Source: Pseudomonadota bacterium
GTDB lineage: Bacteria; Pseudomonadota; Gammaproteobacteria; Burkholderiales; Rhodocyclaceae
DNA length: 34,084 nucleotides
Reading direction: 5' to 3'
NCBI GenBank assembly: GCA_029776255.1
Contig: JAKOTN010000140.1
Span: 1-34,084, forward strand
Position numbers and translations under genes: made by a program. Positions 11,057 to 19,650 of the stretch are shown one piece after another. Under the pieces are notes generated by a model. It worked only from the letters and a program-made list of their open reading frames with translations. It was not told the DNA's origin and did no database searches. Every line of letters begins with the position of its first letter. The stretch's first letter is position 1.

Positions 11057-13648
11057 TCAGTCTTCTCGGCCTTCCGCCAGCCGTGTGGCGATATGCGCCA
11101 GCGCTTCTTCGATTTGATCGATCAAAATCAGGCACAGGTCGCCAGGCCGCAGGCCGTCCAGAGCAGTGTCGATGGCCAGGAATTCCCCACGGATTTCCTG
11201 CACCGCTGTGGTGCGCCGCGCCAGTTTCAATCCGTCTTGCAGCAAGGCCAAGACTTCGCCGTCGGCTCGGCCACGCTGACACTGGTCCTGGTACAGCACG
11301 ACACTGTCGAAGGCGTTGCCGAGAATTTCCGTCTGCTGGCGGATGTCTTCGTCGCGCCGGTCGCCGGCGCCGCTGATCACCACCGTGCGCTTGCCGCCGG
11401 CGGGCTGGTTTAGATTCTCGATGGCATCGACCAGCGCCTGAATGGCGTCGGGGTTGTGGCCGTAGTCGGCAATCAGCGTGGCTCCGCGGTAGTCGAAGAG
11501 GTTGAAACGGCCTGGCGCGGTTTGCGCATCGTTGATGAAGGTTTTCAAGCCGCGGCCGATCGTTTCCCAATCAACGTTCAAGGCCCATGCGGCGGCGACG
11601 GCGGCCATCGCGTTTTCCACCTGGAAACCGATGGCGCCGGCGCGGGTGATCGGGATGTCGGTCAGTGGAATTCGCCGTTCGATGCCGGTGCCGGAGGCGA
11701 CGATGGCGTCGCCGTCACGATAAACCACAGGCTTTTTCCGCGCCCGGTGCATGGCCATGACCGGGTGATTACGATCGGTGGCGAAGAAAATGACGCTGCC
11801 GGGACAGGTATCCGCCATGCGGGCCACCATTGGATCGGCGGCGTTGAGCACGGCGACGCCGGTCTTTGGTCTGACATTTTGCACGATCACTCTTTTGACC
11901 ACCGACAGGTCCTCGACGGTGCTGATGTAAGACAGACCGAGGTGATCGCCAAGCCCGATATTGGTGATCACGGCCACGTCGCAACGATCGAAGCCCAAGC
12001 CTTCGCGCAATACTCCGCCGCGCGCCGTTTCGAGCACCGCGGCGTCCACGTCGGGGTGGAGAAGGACGTTGCGGGCGCTCTTTGGGCCGCTGCAATCGCC
12101 GGTGTCGACGCGTCGTCCGGCGATATAGACGCCGTCGGTGCTGGTCATGCCGACGCGGAGACCTTGTTGGGCGAGAATGTTGGCGATCAGCCGCACGGTG
12201 GTGGTTTTGCCGTTGGTGCCGGCGACGGCGACCAGCGGGATGCGGCCGTCGTCGCCAGGAGCGAACATGTTGGCGATGATCGCTTCGCCGACGGGGCGGC
12301 CCTTGCCGAACGATGGTTGCAGATGCATGCGCAGTCCGGGGGCGGCGTTGACTTCGACAATGCCGCCTCCCTGGTCTTCGAGCGGACGGAGAACGCTGTC
12401 GCAGACGACGTCGACGCCCGCGATATCGAGACCGATGGTTTGCGCCGCCGCAACGGCCTGCGCGGCGAATTCCGGATGAACGTCGTCGGTGACGTCGGTG
12501 GCGGTGCCGCCGGTCGACAGGTTGGCGTTGTTGCGCAGGACCACGCGTTTGCCGCGCGGGGGAATCGAGTCCGGCGTCAGGCCGGCACTGGCCAGGCGGG
12601 TCAGGGCGAGGTCGTCGAGGCGAATCCGGGTCAGCGAGGTGGCATGTCCCTCGCCACGGCGCGGGTCGCTGTTGACCCGTTCCACCAGTTGGCGAATGCT
12701 GTCCTTGCCGTTGCCGATAACCAGTGGCGGGTCGCGCCGGGCGGCGGCGACCAATTTGTCGCCGACGACCAGCAAGCGGTAATCGTGGCCCGGGATGTAA
12801 CGTTCGACGAGTACTTCGTCGCTGATTTCATAGGCGATGGCATAAGCGGCTTCGATTTGTTCCCGGGTGCCCAGGTTGACCGCCACGCCCTTGCCCTGAT
12901 TGCCGTCCTGCGGCTTGACGACCACCGGGCCATTGATTTCGCAGGCCGCCGCCCAGGCATCCTCGGCGCTTAGCACCGGTCGGCCGGTCGGCACCGGCAC
13001 GCCGGCGGCGTGCAACAGGATCTTGCTCAGTTCCTTGTCCTGAGCGATCGATTCGGCGACCGCACTGGTGCGGTCGGTTTCCGCAGCCTGGATGCGTCGT
13101 TGCCGGCTTCCCCAACCGAACTGCACCATGCTACCTTCGGTCAGACGCCGATAGGGGATGTTGCGCGCGGCGGCGGCGTACACAATCGCGCCAGTGCTTG
13201 GACCGAGGCGAACGTCTTCATCGAGTTCACGCAAACGGTCGAGCGCTTCGACCAGATCGAAGGTCACGTCGGCCACCGCCGCGTGGCAGAGATCCAGCGC
13301 CAGTTCAAAGGCCAGCCGGCCGACTTCCTCCTCGCTGTATTCGACCACCACTTGATACGTCCCGGCCTCCACCGTTTGCGAGGTGCGGCTGAAAGTCACC
13401 GGGCAACCGGCTTGCGCCTGCAAGCCGAGCGCGGCGAATTCCAGCGCCTGGGCGATCGATACCGCTTCGTCGTGGCCGGCCGGCCGCAACATGGCCAGCT
13501 CCGGAAAACGCTCGCGCAGGCGGGTTTCAAAGCCCGGCATGTCGCCGATATTGCGCTCCGATTCGTCGCAAACGACGATGGCCTCGATTGCCGTGTGCCG
13601 GCTCCAGAGATTGGGACCGCGCAGGGCGCGGAGACGTGAGACTTGCAT
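11057..13648 (-). CDS. cphA: Cyanophycin synthetase
   Basis: CphA builds multi-L-arginyl-poly-L-aspartate from Asp, Arg and ATP. All three domains are present in 863 residues. The N domain (1-160) begins RLRALRGPNLWSRHTAIEA. The ATP-grasp domain (about 165-470; AETDRTSAVAESIAQDKELSK, VVVKPQDGNQGKGVAVNL) adds Asp. The Mur-ligase-like M domain (about 471-863) has P-loop GTNGKTT near 476, the ETARGGVLREGLGFDRCDV motif, and the C-terminal lobe (TAPGRFNLFDY, IADYGHNPDAI, GAGDRRDEDI) needed to add Arg. Anomaly: the N-domain HxxEH position, carrying a cryptic primer-generating hydrolase site in some CphA enzymes, reads QxxEF here (residues 67-71), while cphA' keeps HILEH. A GAGGAC element precedes the ATG. 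The gene lies 90 bases downstream of cphA'. No cyanophycinase is in the window. Confidence 0.96.
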   Translation of the reverse strand: MQVSRLRALRGPNLWSRHTAIEAIVVCDESERNIGDMPGFETRLRERFPELAMLRPAGHDEAVSIAQALEFAALGLQAQAGCPVTFSRTSQTVEAGTYQVVVEYSEEEVGRLAFELALDLCHAAVADVTFDLVEALDRLRELDEDVRLGPSTGAIVYAAAARNIPYRRLTEGSMVQFGWGSRQRRIQAAETDRTSAVAESIAQDKELSKILLHAAGVPVPTGRPVLSAEDAWAAACEINGPVVVKPQDGNQGKGVAVNLGTREQIEAAYAIAYEISDEVLVERYIPGHDYRLLVVGDKLVAAARRDPPLVIGNGKDSIRQLVERVNSDPRRGEGHATSLTRIRLDDLALTRLASAGLTPDSIPPRGKRVVLRNNANLSTGGTATDVTDDVHPEFAAQAVAAAQTIGLDIAGVDVVCDSVLRPLEDQGGGIVEVNAAPGLRMHLQPSFGKGRPVGEAIIANMFAPGDDGRIPLVAVAGTNGKTTTVRLIANILAQQGLRVGMTSTDGVYIAGRRVDTGDCSGPKSARNVLLHPDVDAAVLETARGGVLREGLGFDRCDVAVITNIGLGDHLGLSYISTVEDLSVVKRVIVQNVRPKTGVAVLNAADPMVARMADTCPGSVIFFATDRNHPVMAMHRARKKPVVYRDGDAIVASGTGIERRIPLTDIPITRAGAIGFQVENAMAAVAAAWALNVDWETIGRGLKTFINDAQTAPGRFNLFDYRGATLIADYGHNPDAIQALVDAIENLNQPAGGKRTVVISGAGDRRDEDIRQQTEILGNAFDSVVLYQDQCQRGRADGEVLALLQDGLKLARRTTAVQEIRGEFLAIDTALDGLRPGDLCLILIDQIEEALAHIATRLAEGRED

Positions 13649-13738
13649 GAACAGTGTCCTCTTTCGTGTTCAACCCGGTGGCCGGCGATAGGTGTGTGAC
13701 CAACAGTACGACGTTGCGACAATACGGCGATTCAAGAC

Positions 13739-15910
13739 TCAGGGCGTGCTGAAGGTTTCCAGGACGGTGCGGATAATCTCGGGGGCGATTCCGAGTGCCA
13801 GGGCTGCGGCGGTGGCGGCGAGAACGTTTTCGATTTGGAAATCGAGACGTCCGCCGTCGGTCAGCGGAATTTTCCGTAATTTGACAAGGCTCGTTTCGTC
13901 GGTACCGTTGGTGACCGCGACTTCATCGCCACGGACCAGTACGGCACGCCGGCCTTGCGCCACATGATCGGCGATCGCCGGTAGATTCGGGTCCACGGCG
14001 AAGAAAATGACCTCGCCGTCGCACAGCGCCGCCATTTCGACCAGCATCGGCTGGCTGGCGTTGAGCACCGCCGCGCCGCTTGGCAGCACCACGTCAACCT
14101 GGGTACGCAGAACGGTGAATACCTGTTCGGGGGTCTGGATGTCGTGGCGACCGTAGTGGCGTTCCGGTTCGACATTGGTGATCACGCCGACCTGACAGCG
14201 ATCATAGGCCAGGCCGTCATTGAGGATGGCGTCGGTATCGTTTTCAAAAACGGCCGCTTCGACGGCGCGGTTCATCAGCAGGCGATGCGCGGCGCCCCAG
14301 TTGGCGCTGTCGGCCTTGTCGATGCAGCGCCGATCGACGAACAGGCCACCGCTGCACGCCAGACCGGTGTGCTTGCCGGACAAGGCCAGCAACCGGGCGA
14401 TCAGGCGAGCGACCGTGGTTTTGCCGACGCTGCCGCTGACGCCGACCACCGGGATGCGGCCGTCGCCGCCGTTGGGGAACAATTGATCGACGATGGCCCG
14501 GCCGACCGGCCGCGGTTGTCCGCTTTCGGGTTTCAGATGCATCAGCAGGCCGGGGCCGGCATTGACTTCGACGATCGCGCCGCGTTGGCCGTCCAGCGGT
14601 TGGGCGATGTTCTCGCAGACCAGATCGACACCGGCGATGTCCAGGCCGACGATGCGCGCGGCCAGCGAGGCGGTGGCCGCGGTATCCGGATGCACGAGAT
14701 CGGTGACATCGTCGGTATGGTTGCCGCTGCGCACGATCAGCACCTCGCGACCGGCCGGCGGCACCGATTCTCCCGTGAAACCTTGCCGCGATACTTCGAG
14801 ACTGGCGACCGGGTTGTCGGCGAGATCGATCACATCGAGCGGAAATTCCTCGGCCGCGCCGCGCCGCGGGTCGGAGTTGATCTGGGCGTCGATCAGGGCG
14901 TTGATCGTCGAGTGACCGTCGCCGACCACCTTGGCCGTTTCCCCGCGCGCGGCGGCGACCAGCGTGCCGCCGACGACCAGCAGCCGGTGTTCCGAGCCAC
15001 GGATGTAGCGTTCGACGATGACGCCGCTGCCTTCCTCGACCGCCGCGGCGTAGGCGGATTCGATTTCCTCGCGCGCCATCAGATTGGTGAATACGCCGCG
15101 GGCGTGGTTGCCGTCGGACGGTTTCACCACCACCGGCAGGCCAATTTCCTCGGCGGCTTCCCAGGCATCCTCGGCGCTATCGACCAGACGCCCGTCGGGA
15201 ACCGGTACGCCGCAGGCTTTGAGCAGCGTCTTGGTCAAATCCTTGTCGCGCGAAATGCCTTCGGCGATGGCGCTGGTGCGGTCGGTTTCGGCGGTCCAGA
15301 TCCGGCGACTACGGGCGCCGTAACCGAGTTGCACCAGATTGCCGGTGGGCAGGAGGCGGATCGCCGGTATGCGTCTGTCCTTGGCGGTCGCCGCGTCGAC
15401 GATGCAGCCGGTGCTCGGCCCGAGCAGCTTGCGTTCGGCCATGTCGGCGAGATGGGCGACGGTGCCGGCGACATCGAAAGCCTCGTCCTTGATCGCCGCC
15501 AGCAGCAATTCGCGGCCGGCGAACAGGCAGGCGCGGGTGACGTCGTCGTGCCAGGCGCGGACGACGACCTTGTACACGCCACGCGTCGATGTCTCGCGGG
15601 CCTTGCCGAAACCGCCCGGCATGCCGGCGAGGTTCTGGATTTCCAGCGTGACGTGTTCGAGGATGTGCGCCGGCCAGGTGCCTTCGCGAACGCGCCGCAA
15701 AAAGCCGCCACGCTCGCCGTAGCTGCAACGATGGTCGATCAGCGAGGGTAAAAAACCGCTGAGGCGTTCGTGGAAACCGGGGATGAGGTTCGAGGGAAAG
15801 TCTTCCAGTTCGCCGATGTCCACCACCGCTTCGATGACCGGGCGGTAGGTCCAGATATTCGGACCGCGCAGATAGCGGATCTCGAGGAACTTGATGTCTT
15901 TGTTTTTCAT
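13739..15910 (-). CDS. cphA': CphA', truncated cyanophycin synthetase paralogue
   Basis: A 723-residue paralogue of the downstream cphA with the same N domain and ATP-grasp domain (TWTAETDRTS-like segment at about 215-230; VVVKPSDGNHARGVFTNL), followed by an M domain that ends right after LALGIAPEIIRTVLETFSTP, where CphA continues into its C-terminal Mur-ligase lobe. About 155 residues are therefore absent. The P-loop is GSVGKTT instead of GTNGKTT, and the ETARGG motif is replaced by ENDTDAILNDG, so Arg addition is unlikely. The N domain has an intact HILEH (residues 82-86). Short CphA' proteins beside cphA are known in betaproteobacteria; their role is not settled. ATG 15910 (MKNKDIKFLEIRYLRGPN) is preferred because homology starts there. 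An upstream ATG at 15952 would add a Pro-rich 14-residue extension. Neither has a strong ribosome-binding site. Confidence 0.93.
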   Translation of the reverse strand: MKNKDIKFLEIRYLRGPNIWTYRPVIEAVVDIGELEDFPSNLIPGFHERLSGFLPSLIDHRCSYGERGGFLRRVREGTWPAHILEHVTLEIQNLAGMPGGFGKARETSTRGVYKVVVRAWHDDVTRACLFAGRELLLAAIKDEAFDVAGTVAHLADMAERKLLGPSTGCIVDAATAKDRRIPAIRLLPTGNLVQLGYGARSRRIWTAETDRTSAIAEGISRDKDLTKTLLKACGVPVPDGRLVDSAEDAWEAAEEIGLPVVVKPSDGNHARGVFTNLMAREEIESAYAAAVEEGSGVIVERYIRGSEHRLLVVGGTLVAAARGETAKVVGDGHSTINALIDAQINSDPRRGAAEEFPLDVIDLADNPVASLEVSRQGFTGESVPPAGREVLIVRSGNHTDDVTDLVHPDTAATASLAARIVGLDIAGVDLVCENIAQPLDGQRGAIVEVNAGPGLLMHLKPESGQPRPVGRAIVDQLFPNGGDGRIPVVGVSGSVGKTTVARLIARLLALSGKHTGLACSGGLFVDRRCIDKADSANWGAAHRLLMNRAVEAAVFENDTDAILNDGLAYDRCQVGVITNVEPERHYGRHDIQTPEQVFTVLRTQVDVVLPSGAAVLNASQPMLVEMAALCDGEVIFFAVDPNLPAIADHVAQGRRAVLVRGDEVAVTNGTDETSLVKLRKIPLTDGGRLDFQIENVLAATAAALALGIAPEIIRTVLETFSTP

Positions 15911-16073
15911 GGGCGTCGGCTCGGGGACGGGAAGGTTGGCTGGTGGCGGCACGGCGGGCTGGTGTCTGGCGGTGGATTCGCCGCGATTCTCGTGGGGATA
16001 ACGTGGCGTCGGTCAATCGGCTGACCGCCAATGGCCCGAATGGAATTAACGATGGCCGAGGCGCGCACGGGAT

Positions 16074-16547
16074 TCACAGAAAGCGGTCCAGGAAGCGTCG
16101 GCTTTGTTGATCGAGCGCTTGCCGGTCGCGGATCAGGAAGTGGATGCCGTGACTGTCGGCGATCAGCAACGCCGGCGGCGTCAGCCGGCGAATGTCTTCC
16201 TCGCCTTTGAGAATCAGCGTCGCCAGACCGCGTTCGGTGTCCACTTCCCAGGTGCTCGGCGTGGCGAAGCTGGAAACGCTGACGATGCGCTTGATTTCGG
16301 GCATGAACTCGCGACCGGCGAGTTCGCTTTCCACCAGTGCGCGGACCTCCGCCGGCAGATCGGCGAGGCGGTCTATCCAGGCCAGTTCATGCCCGTAGGG
16401 GTCGACCAGGGCGATACCGTCGTCGGGGGCGGTGATCGGAAAGGCGCGTACCGGCACCGCTCCTTCGCTGATTTCGCCGTCGGCGCCGATGAATTCCAGC
16501 CGTCCGAAGGCGTTGCGTCGCAATTGATAGTCGATGGGGGTACTCAT
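16074..16547 (-). CDS. DUF1854 protein associated with cyanophycin metabolism
   Basis: A 157-residue soluble protein without signal peptide or membrane segment. It matches DUF1854: an opening FGRLEFIGADGEISEGAVPVRAFPI, the conserved GIALVDPYGHELAWIDRLADLP, and SSFATPSTWEVDTERG in the second half. DUF1854 genes recur next to cphA'/cphA and a particular ABC transporter in betaproteobacteria, as here. Its ATG overlaps the ABC transporter stop (ATGA, 16544-16547), indicating translational coupling and probably a shared complex or function. The biochemical role is unknown; an accessory or cytosolic adaptor for the transporter is an inference. A 163-base gap follows before cphA', with no clear terminator or promoter in it. 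Confidence 0.85.
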   Translation of the reverse strand: MSTPIDYQLRRNAFGRLEFIGADGEISEGAVPVRAFPITAPDDGIALVDPYGHELAWIDRLADLPAEVRALVESELAGREFMPEIKRIVSVSSFATPSTWEVDTERGLATLILKGEEDIRRLTPPALLIADSHGIHFLIRDRQALDQQSRRFLDRFL

Positions 16548-18868
16548 TCGCGGTCGTCCTCGTCCTTGCCGGCCAGGTCCGGAGCGCGCAGAGGGTCCTC
16601 GGTGTCCACGTTGCGCGCCTGCGCCTGATAAAGGCGGTAATAGTGACCTTCGTGGGCCATCAACGCCTCATGGCTGCCGACCTCGACGACGCTGCCGCGA
16701 TCGAGCACCACTAGCCGATTGGCGTCACGGAGCGTGGACAGGCGGTGGGCGATGGCGATGGTCGTGCGGCCGCGAACCAGATTGTCGAGGGCTTTCTGGA
16801 TTTCCTTTTCGGTGGTGGTATCCACCGACGACGTGGCTTCGTCGAGAATCAGGATGCGCGGGTCGATCAGCAGCGCGCGGGCAATCGAGATCCGCTGCCG
16901 TTCGCCGCCGGAGAGCGCCTGCCCGCGCTCGCCGACCAGTGAGTCGTAGCCATGCGGCAGGCGGAGAATGAATTCGTGAGCGTGCGCGGCGCGCGCGGCG
17001 GCGATGATCTCGGCGCGTGTCGCCTCCGGCTTGCCGTAGGCGATGTTCTCGGCGATCGTGCCGAAGAACAGGAAGGGTTCCTGTAGCACCAGGCCGATGT
17101 GGCGGCGGTACTCGGCCACTGGCAGCGAACGGATGTCCACTCCGTCGATCAGGATCGCGCCTTCGGTGACATCGTAAAAGCGGCAAATCAGATTGACCAT
17201 GGTGCTTTTGCCGGAGCCGCTGTGGCCGACCAGACCGACCATTTCGCCGGGTTCGATGACCAGGCTGATGTCACGGGTGACGCTGCGGGTGCCATAGCGG
17301 AAGCCGACGCCGCGCAGTTCGATGCGGCCGGACACCGTCGGCAGATGCATCGGGTTTGCCGGTTCGGGCACGCTGGAGACGTGGTCGAGAATATCGAAAA
17401 TCCGCTTGGCGCCGGCGGCGGCCTTTTGCGTCACCGAGACAATGCGGCTCATCGAATCGAGCCGCAAATAAAAGCGGCTGATGTAGGCCAGGAAGGCGGT
17501 CAGCACCCCGACGGTGATTCGGTCCTGGGCGATCTGCCAGATGCCGAAAGCCCAGACGATCAGCAAGCCGATTTCGGTCAGCAGCGTGACGGTTGGCGAG
17601 AACAGCGACCAGACCCGGTTGACCCGGTCGTTGACGTCCAGGTTATGCACGTTGGCGGCGCGGAAGCGTGTTGCCTCGCGCGCTTCCTGCGCGAAAGCCT
17701 TGACCACCCGAATGCCGGGAATGGTGTCGGCGAGTACATTGGTCACTTCGGCCCAGACCCGGTCGACGCGCTCGAAGCCGGTGCGCAGTTTTTCGCGCAC
17801 CACGTGGATCAGCCAGGCGATGATCGGTAGCGGCAGCAGGGTGACCATCGCCAGCCAGGGATCGATCGACACCAGAATCGCCGTGGTCATCAGGATCATC
17901 AGCACGTCGGTGGCAAAGTCGAGCAGATGCAGCGAAATGAAGATGTTGATCCGGTCGGTTTCCGAGCCGATGCGCGCCATCAGGTCGCCGGTGCGCTTGC
18001 CGCCGAAATATTCCTGCGACAGCTTCAGCAAATGTTCGTAAGTCGTGGTGCGCAGGTCGGCGCCAATGCGTTCGGAAACCAGCGCCAGAATATACGTCCG
18101 CGCCCAGCCGAGCACCCAGGCCACCAGCGAGGCGCCAAGCAGACCGGAGAGGTAGAGTCCCACCAGAGCGGGGTCGATCGACTGGCCGTTCTGGTATGGA
18201 ATCAATACCTTGTCCATCAATGGCATGGTCAGGTATGGCGCGACCAGCGTCGCGGCGGTGGTCAGCAATGAAAGCACGAAACCGGCCAGCAGGCGCCCCT
18301 TGTACGGCTTGGCGAAACGCGCCAGACGGAGCAGGGTCCAGGTCGACGGCGGTTCGTGGATTTCCTTGCTGCACGCCGGGCATTCCTCTTGGCCGGCGAT
18401 CAAGGGCGTTTCGCATTGCGGGCACAGCGGCAGCGACGAAGGCGGCGGTTCCCGGCCGGTGACGCGTAGCGACAGTTGCCGGGTAAAGCGTTCGATCAGG
18501 CGACCGGCGGCGATGTCGCAACCCAGGGTGTAGCGCCAACCGCCGAGCAGACCGTTGGCATCGGCCAGTTCCAGGGTGCCCACGCCGGAGTGATCGCGGC
18601 GCGACAGCGTCAAGCCCTCGCGGTAGCTCCAGCTTTCCCAGTCGCCATCGGCGTTCGAACTGGCCAGCAAGCGTTCTCCGGTCAGCACGACCATGCCGGG
18701 CGCGAAGCGCAGTCTGGCGTCGAGATCGATTGCCAGCCAGGCCAGAACGTTTTCATCGCCCCGCAGTTGCGGCTGTAGGCCGCTCGCCCAGGCAGCCGGC
18801 AGCGGTGTCGACGACGGTGCGGACAATACGGCGCCAGAATCCGTCGAGGAAGAAAGGGCTTGCGTCAT
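16544..18868 (-). CDS. ABC transporter (fused membrane + ATPase), cyanophycin-locus type
   Basis: A half-size ABC exporter with an unusual N-terminal extension. In order: about 120 residues of soluble PH-like/beta domain (WLAIDLDARLRFAPGMVVLT), a zinc ribbon (CPQC and CPAC, PLCPQCETPLIAGQEECPAC), an exporter membrane domain of six helices starting at FAKPYKGRLLAGFVLSLL, and an ATPase domain with Walker A GHSGSGKST, Q-loop LVLQEPFLFFGTIAENIAYG, signature LSGGERQRISIARALL, Walker B ILILDEATSSVD and the switch His in IAIAHRLSTLRDANR. It would work as a homodimer. The partners (DUF1854, cphA', cphA) suggest a role in cyanophycin metabolism; its substrate is unknown. ATG 18868 is chosen because a TATACT at 18917-18922 could be its -10; ATG 18940 would add 24 residues. 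Neither start has a good ribosome-binding site. Confidence 0.88.
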   Translation of the reverse strand: MTQALSSSTDSGAVLSAPSSTPLPAAWASGLQPQLRGDENVLAWLAIDLDARLRFAPGMVVLTGERLLASSNADGDWESWSYREGLTLSRRDHSGVGTLELADANGLLGGWRYTLGCDIAAGRLIERFTRQLSLRVTGREPPPSSLPLCPQCETPLIAGQEECPACSKEIHEPPSTWTLLRLARFAKPYKGRLLAGFVLSLLTTAATLVAPYLTMPLMDKVLIPYQNGQSIDPALVGLYLSGLLGASLVAWVLGWARTYILALVSERIGADLRTTTYEHLLKLSQEYFGGKRTGDLMARIGSETDRINIFISLHLLDFATDVLMILMTTAILVSIDPWLAMVTLLPLPIIAWLIHVVREKLRTGFERVDRVWAEVTNVLADTIPGIRVVKAFAQEAREATRFRAANVHNLDVNDRVNRVWSLFSPTVTLLTEIGLLIVWAFGIWQIAQDRITVGVLTAFLAYISRFYLRLDSMSRIVSVTQKAAAGAKRIFDILDHVSSVPEPANPMHLPTVSGRIELRGVGFRYGTRSVTRDISLVIEPGEMVGLVGHSGSGKSTMVNLICRFYDVTEGAILIDGVDIRSLPVAEYRRHIGLVLQEPFLFFGTIAENIAYGKPEATRAEIIAAARAAHAHEFILRLPHGYDSLVGERGQALSGGERQRISIARALLIDPRILILDEATSSVDTTTEKEIQKALDNLVRGRTTIAIAHRLSTLRDANRLVVLDRGSVVEVGSHEALMAHEGHYYRLYQAQARNVDTEDPLRAPDLAGKDEDDRE

Positions 18869-18994
18869 CGGGGAAAATGTCTCGGACGAGGCGGAGGGTG
18901 GCAAAAGAAGCTCGCCAGTATACTCGTCTGCAAGCGCCATGGCGGTTGCCGCGAGGAGTTGTCGATGAGCGGGCGACGGCTCCCCGGTTCGTGG

Positions 18995-19555
18995 TCAGGA
19001 AAAACCGGGGAGCCAGCCGCTCAGGTGACCGTTTGGCACCGCTACCAGCGACCCCTGGAATAGCGCTTCGATCACCGGCGCTTCGCGCCAGTGTTCCTCC
19101 ATGAAGGTTAACCCGATCTCCTCGACCAAGGTGCCTGTCCAGTAGTGGTTGGCGATTTCATCCAGCGTGGACAGGCTCAGGCTGTGCGGCAGGCGCAGAT
19201 AGTCCAGCCAGCTGGCGTCGTGAAACGAGCAAACGTAAGTGCCTTTGCTGCGGGCGCGGACGAGGGTCTTGCCGAAAACGCGTTGTGGGTGCTTGGCGCG
19301 GAAGGTTTCCGCGTCGATACGGGTGGCGAACAGCAGGAGGGCATGCAGGCGGCTCGGGAAGTGCTGAAATTCGCGTTGCCGGAAATACTCCAGGTGATAC
19401 TCGGCGAAATAGTTCTGCACCGTGGTGAACTGATCTTCCGGCAGCGCCTTGCCGAAGGGATTGCCGACCAGAATGTCCCAGCCCGGCAACTCGGCGCCGT
19501 CGTCTAGCCAAGCGTACAGTTCGAGCGGCGTGTTGTCCTTGAGCAAGTGGTCCAT
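18995..19555 (-). CDS. Uncharacterised conserved-looking protein, 186 residues
   Basis: I do not recognise this family with certainty. The start at 19555 (MDHLLKDNTPLELYAWLDDG) is supported by AGGAA ten bases upstream; the open frame runs further up but there only shadows proQ. It is a soluble protein without signal peptide, with a compact aromatic-rich pattern: YAWLDDGAELPGWDIL, an HFPSRLHALLLFATRIDAETF core, FGKTLVRARSKGTYVCSFHDASWLDYL, and ANHYWTGTLVEEIGLTFMEEHWREAP. The 'PSR..ALF.F....A' run followed by a beta strand faintly recalls DUF2441/ADP-ribosyltransferase-like proteins; this is a weak impression. It follows proQ on the same strand after a 95-base gap. No toxin/immunity partner is visible. 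Confidence 0.6.
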   Translation of the reverse strand: MDHLLKDNTPLELYAWLDDGAELPGWDILVGNPFGKALPEDQFTTVQNYFAEYHLEYFRQREFQHFPSRLHALLLFATRIDAETFRAKHPQRVFGKTLVRARSKGTYVCSFHDASWLDYLRLPHSLSLSTLDEIANHYWTGTLVEEIGLTFMEEHWREAPVIEALFQGSLVAVPNGHLSGWLPGFS

Positions 19556-19650
19556 GGCGAGGGTTCCTAGCGCGGACAAGCGGTCTGGCAATGCGACTCG
19601 TTGTTTGCCATCGGTTCTGTCGGGCTTGCCATGCGCGATAAGACGGTCGT

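Noticed and set aside
11456-12973. Long 505-codon plus-strand frame opposite cphA
   Set aside because: It is the antisense shadow of cphA in GC-rich DNA, with low-complexity His/Asp/Gly/Ala composition.
14144-15751. 535-codon plus-strand frame opposite cphA'
   Set aside because: It is antisense to a clearly conserved gene, and its composition is typical of a GC-skew shadow frame.
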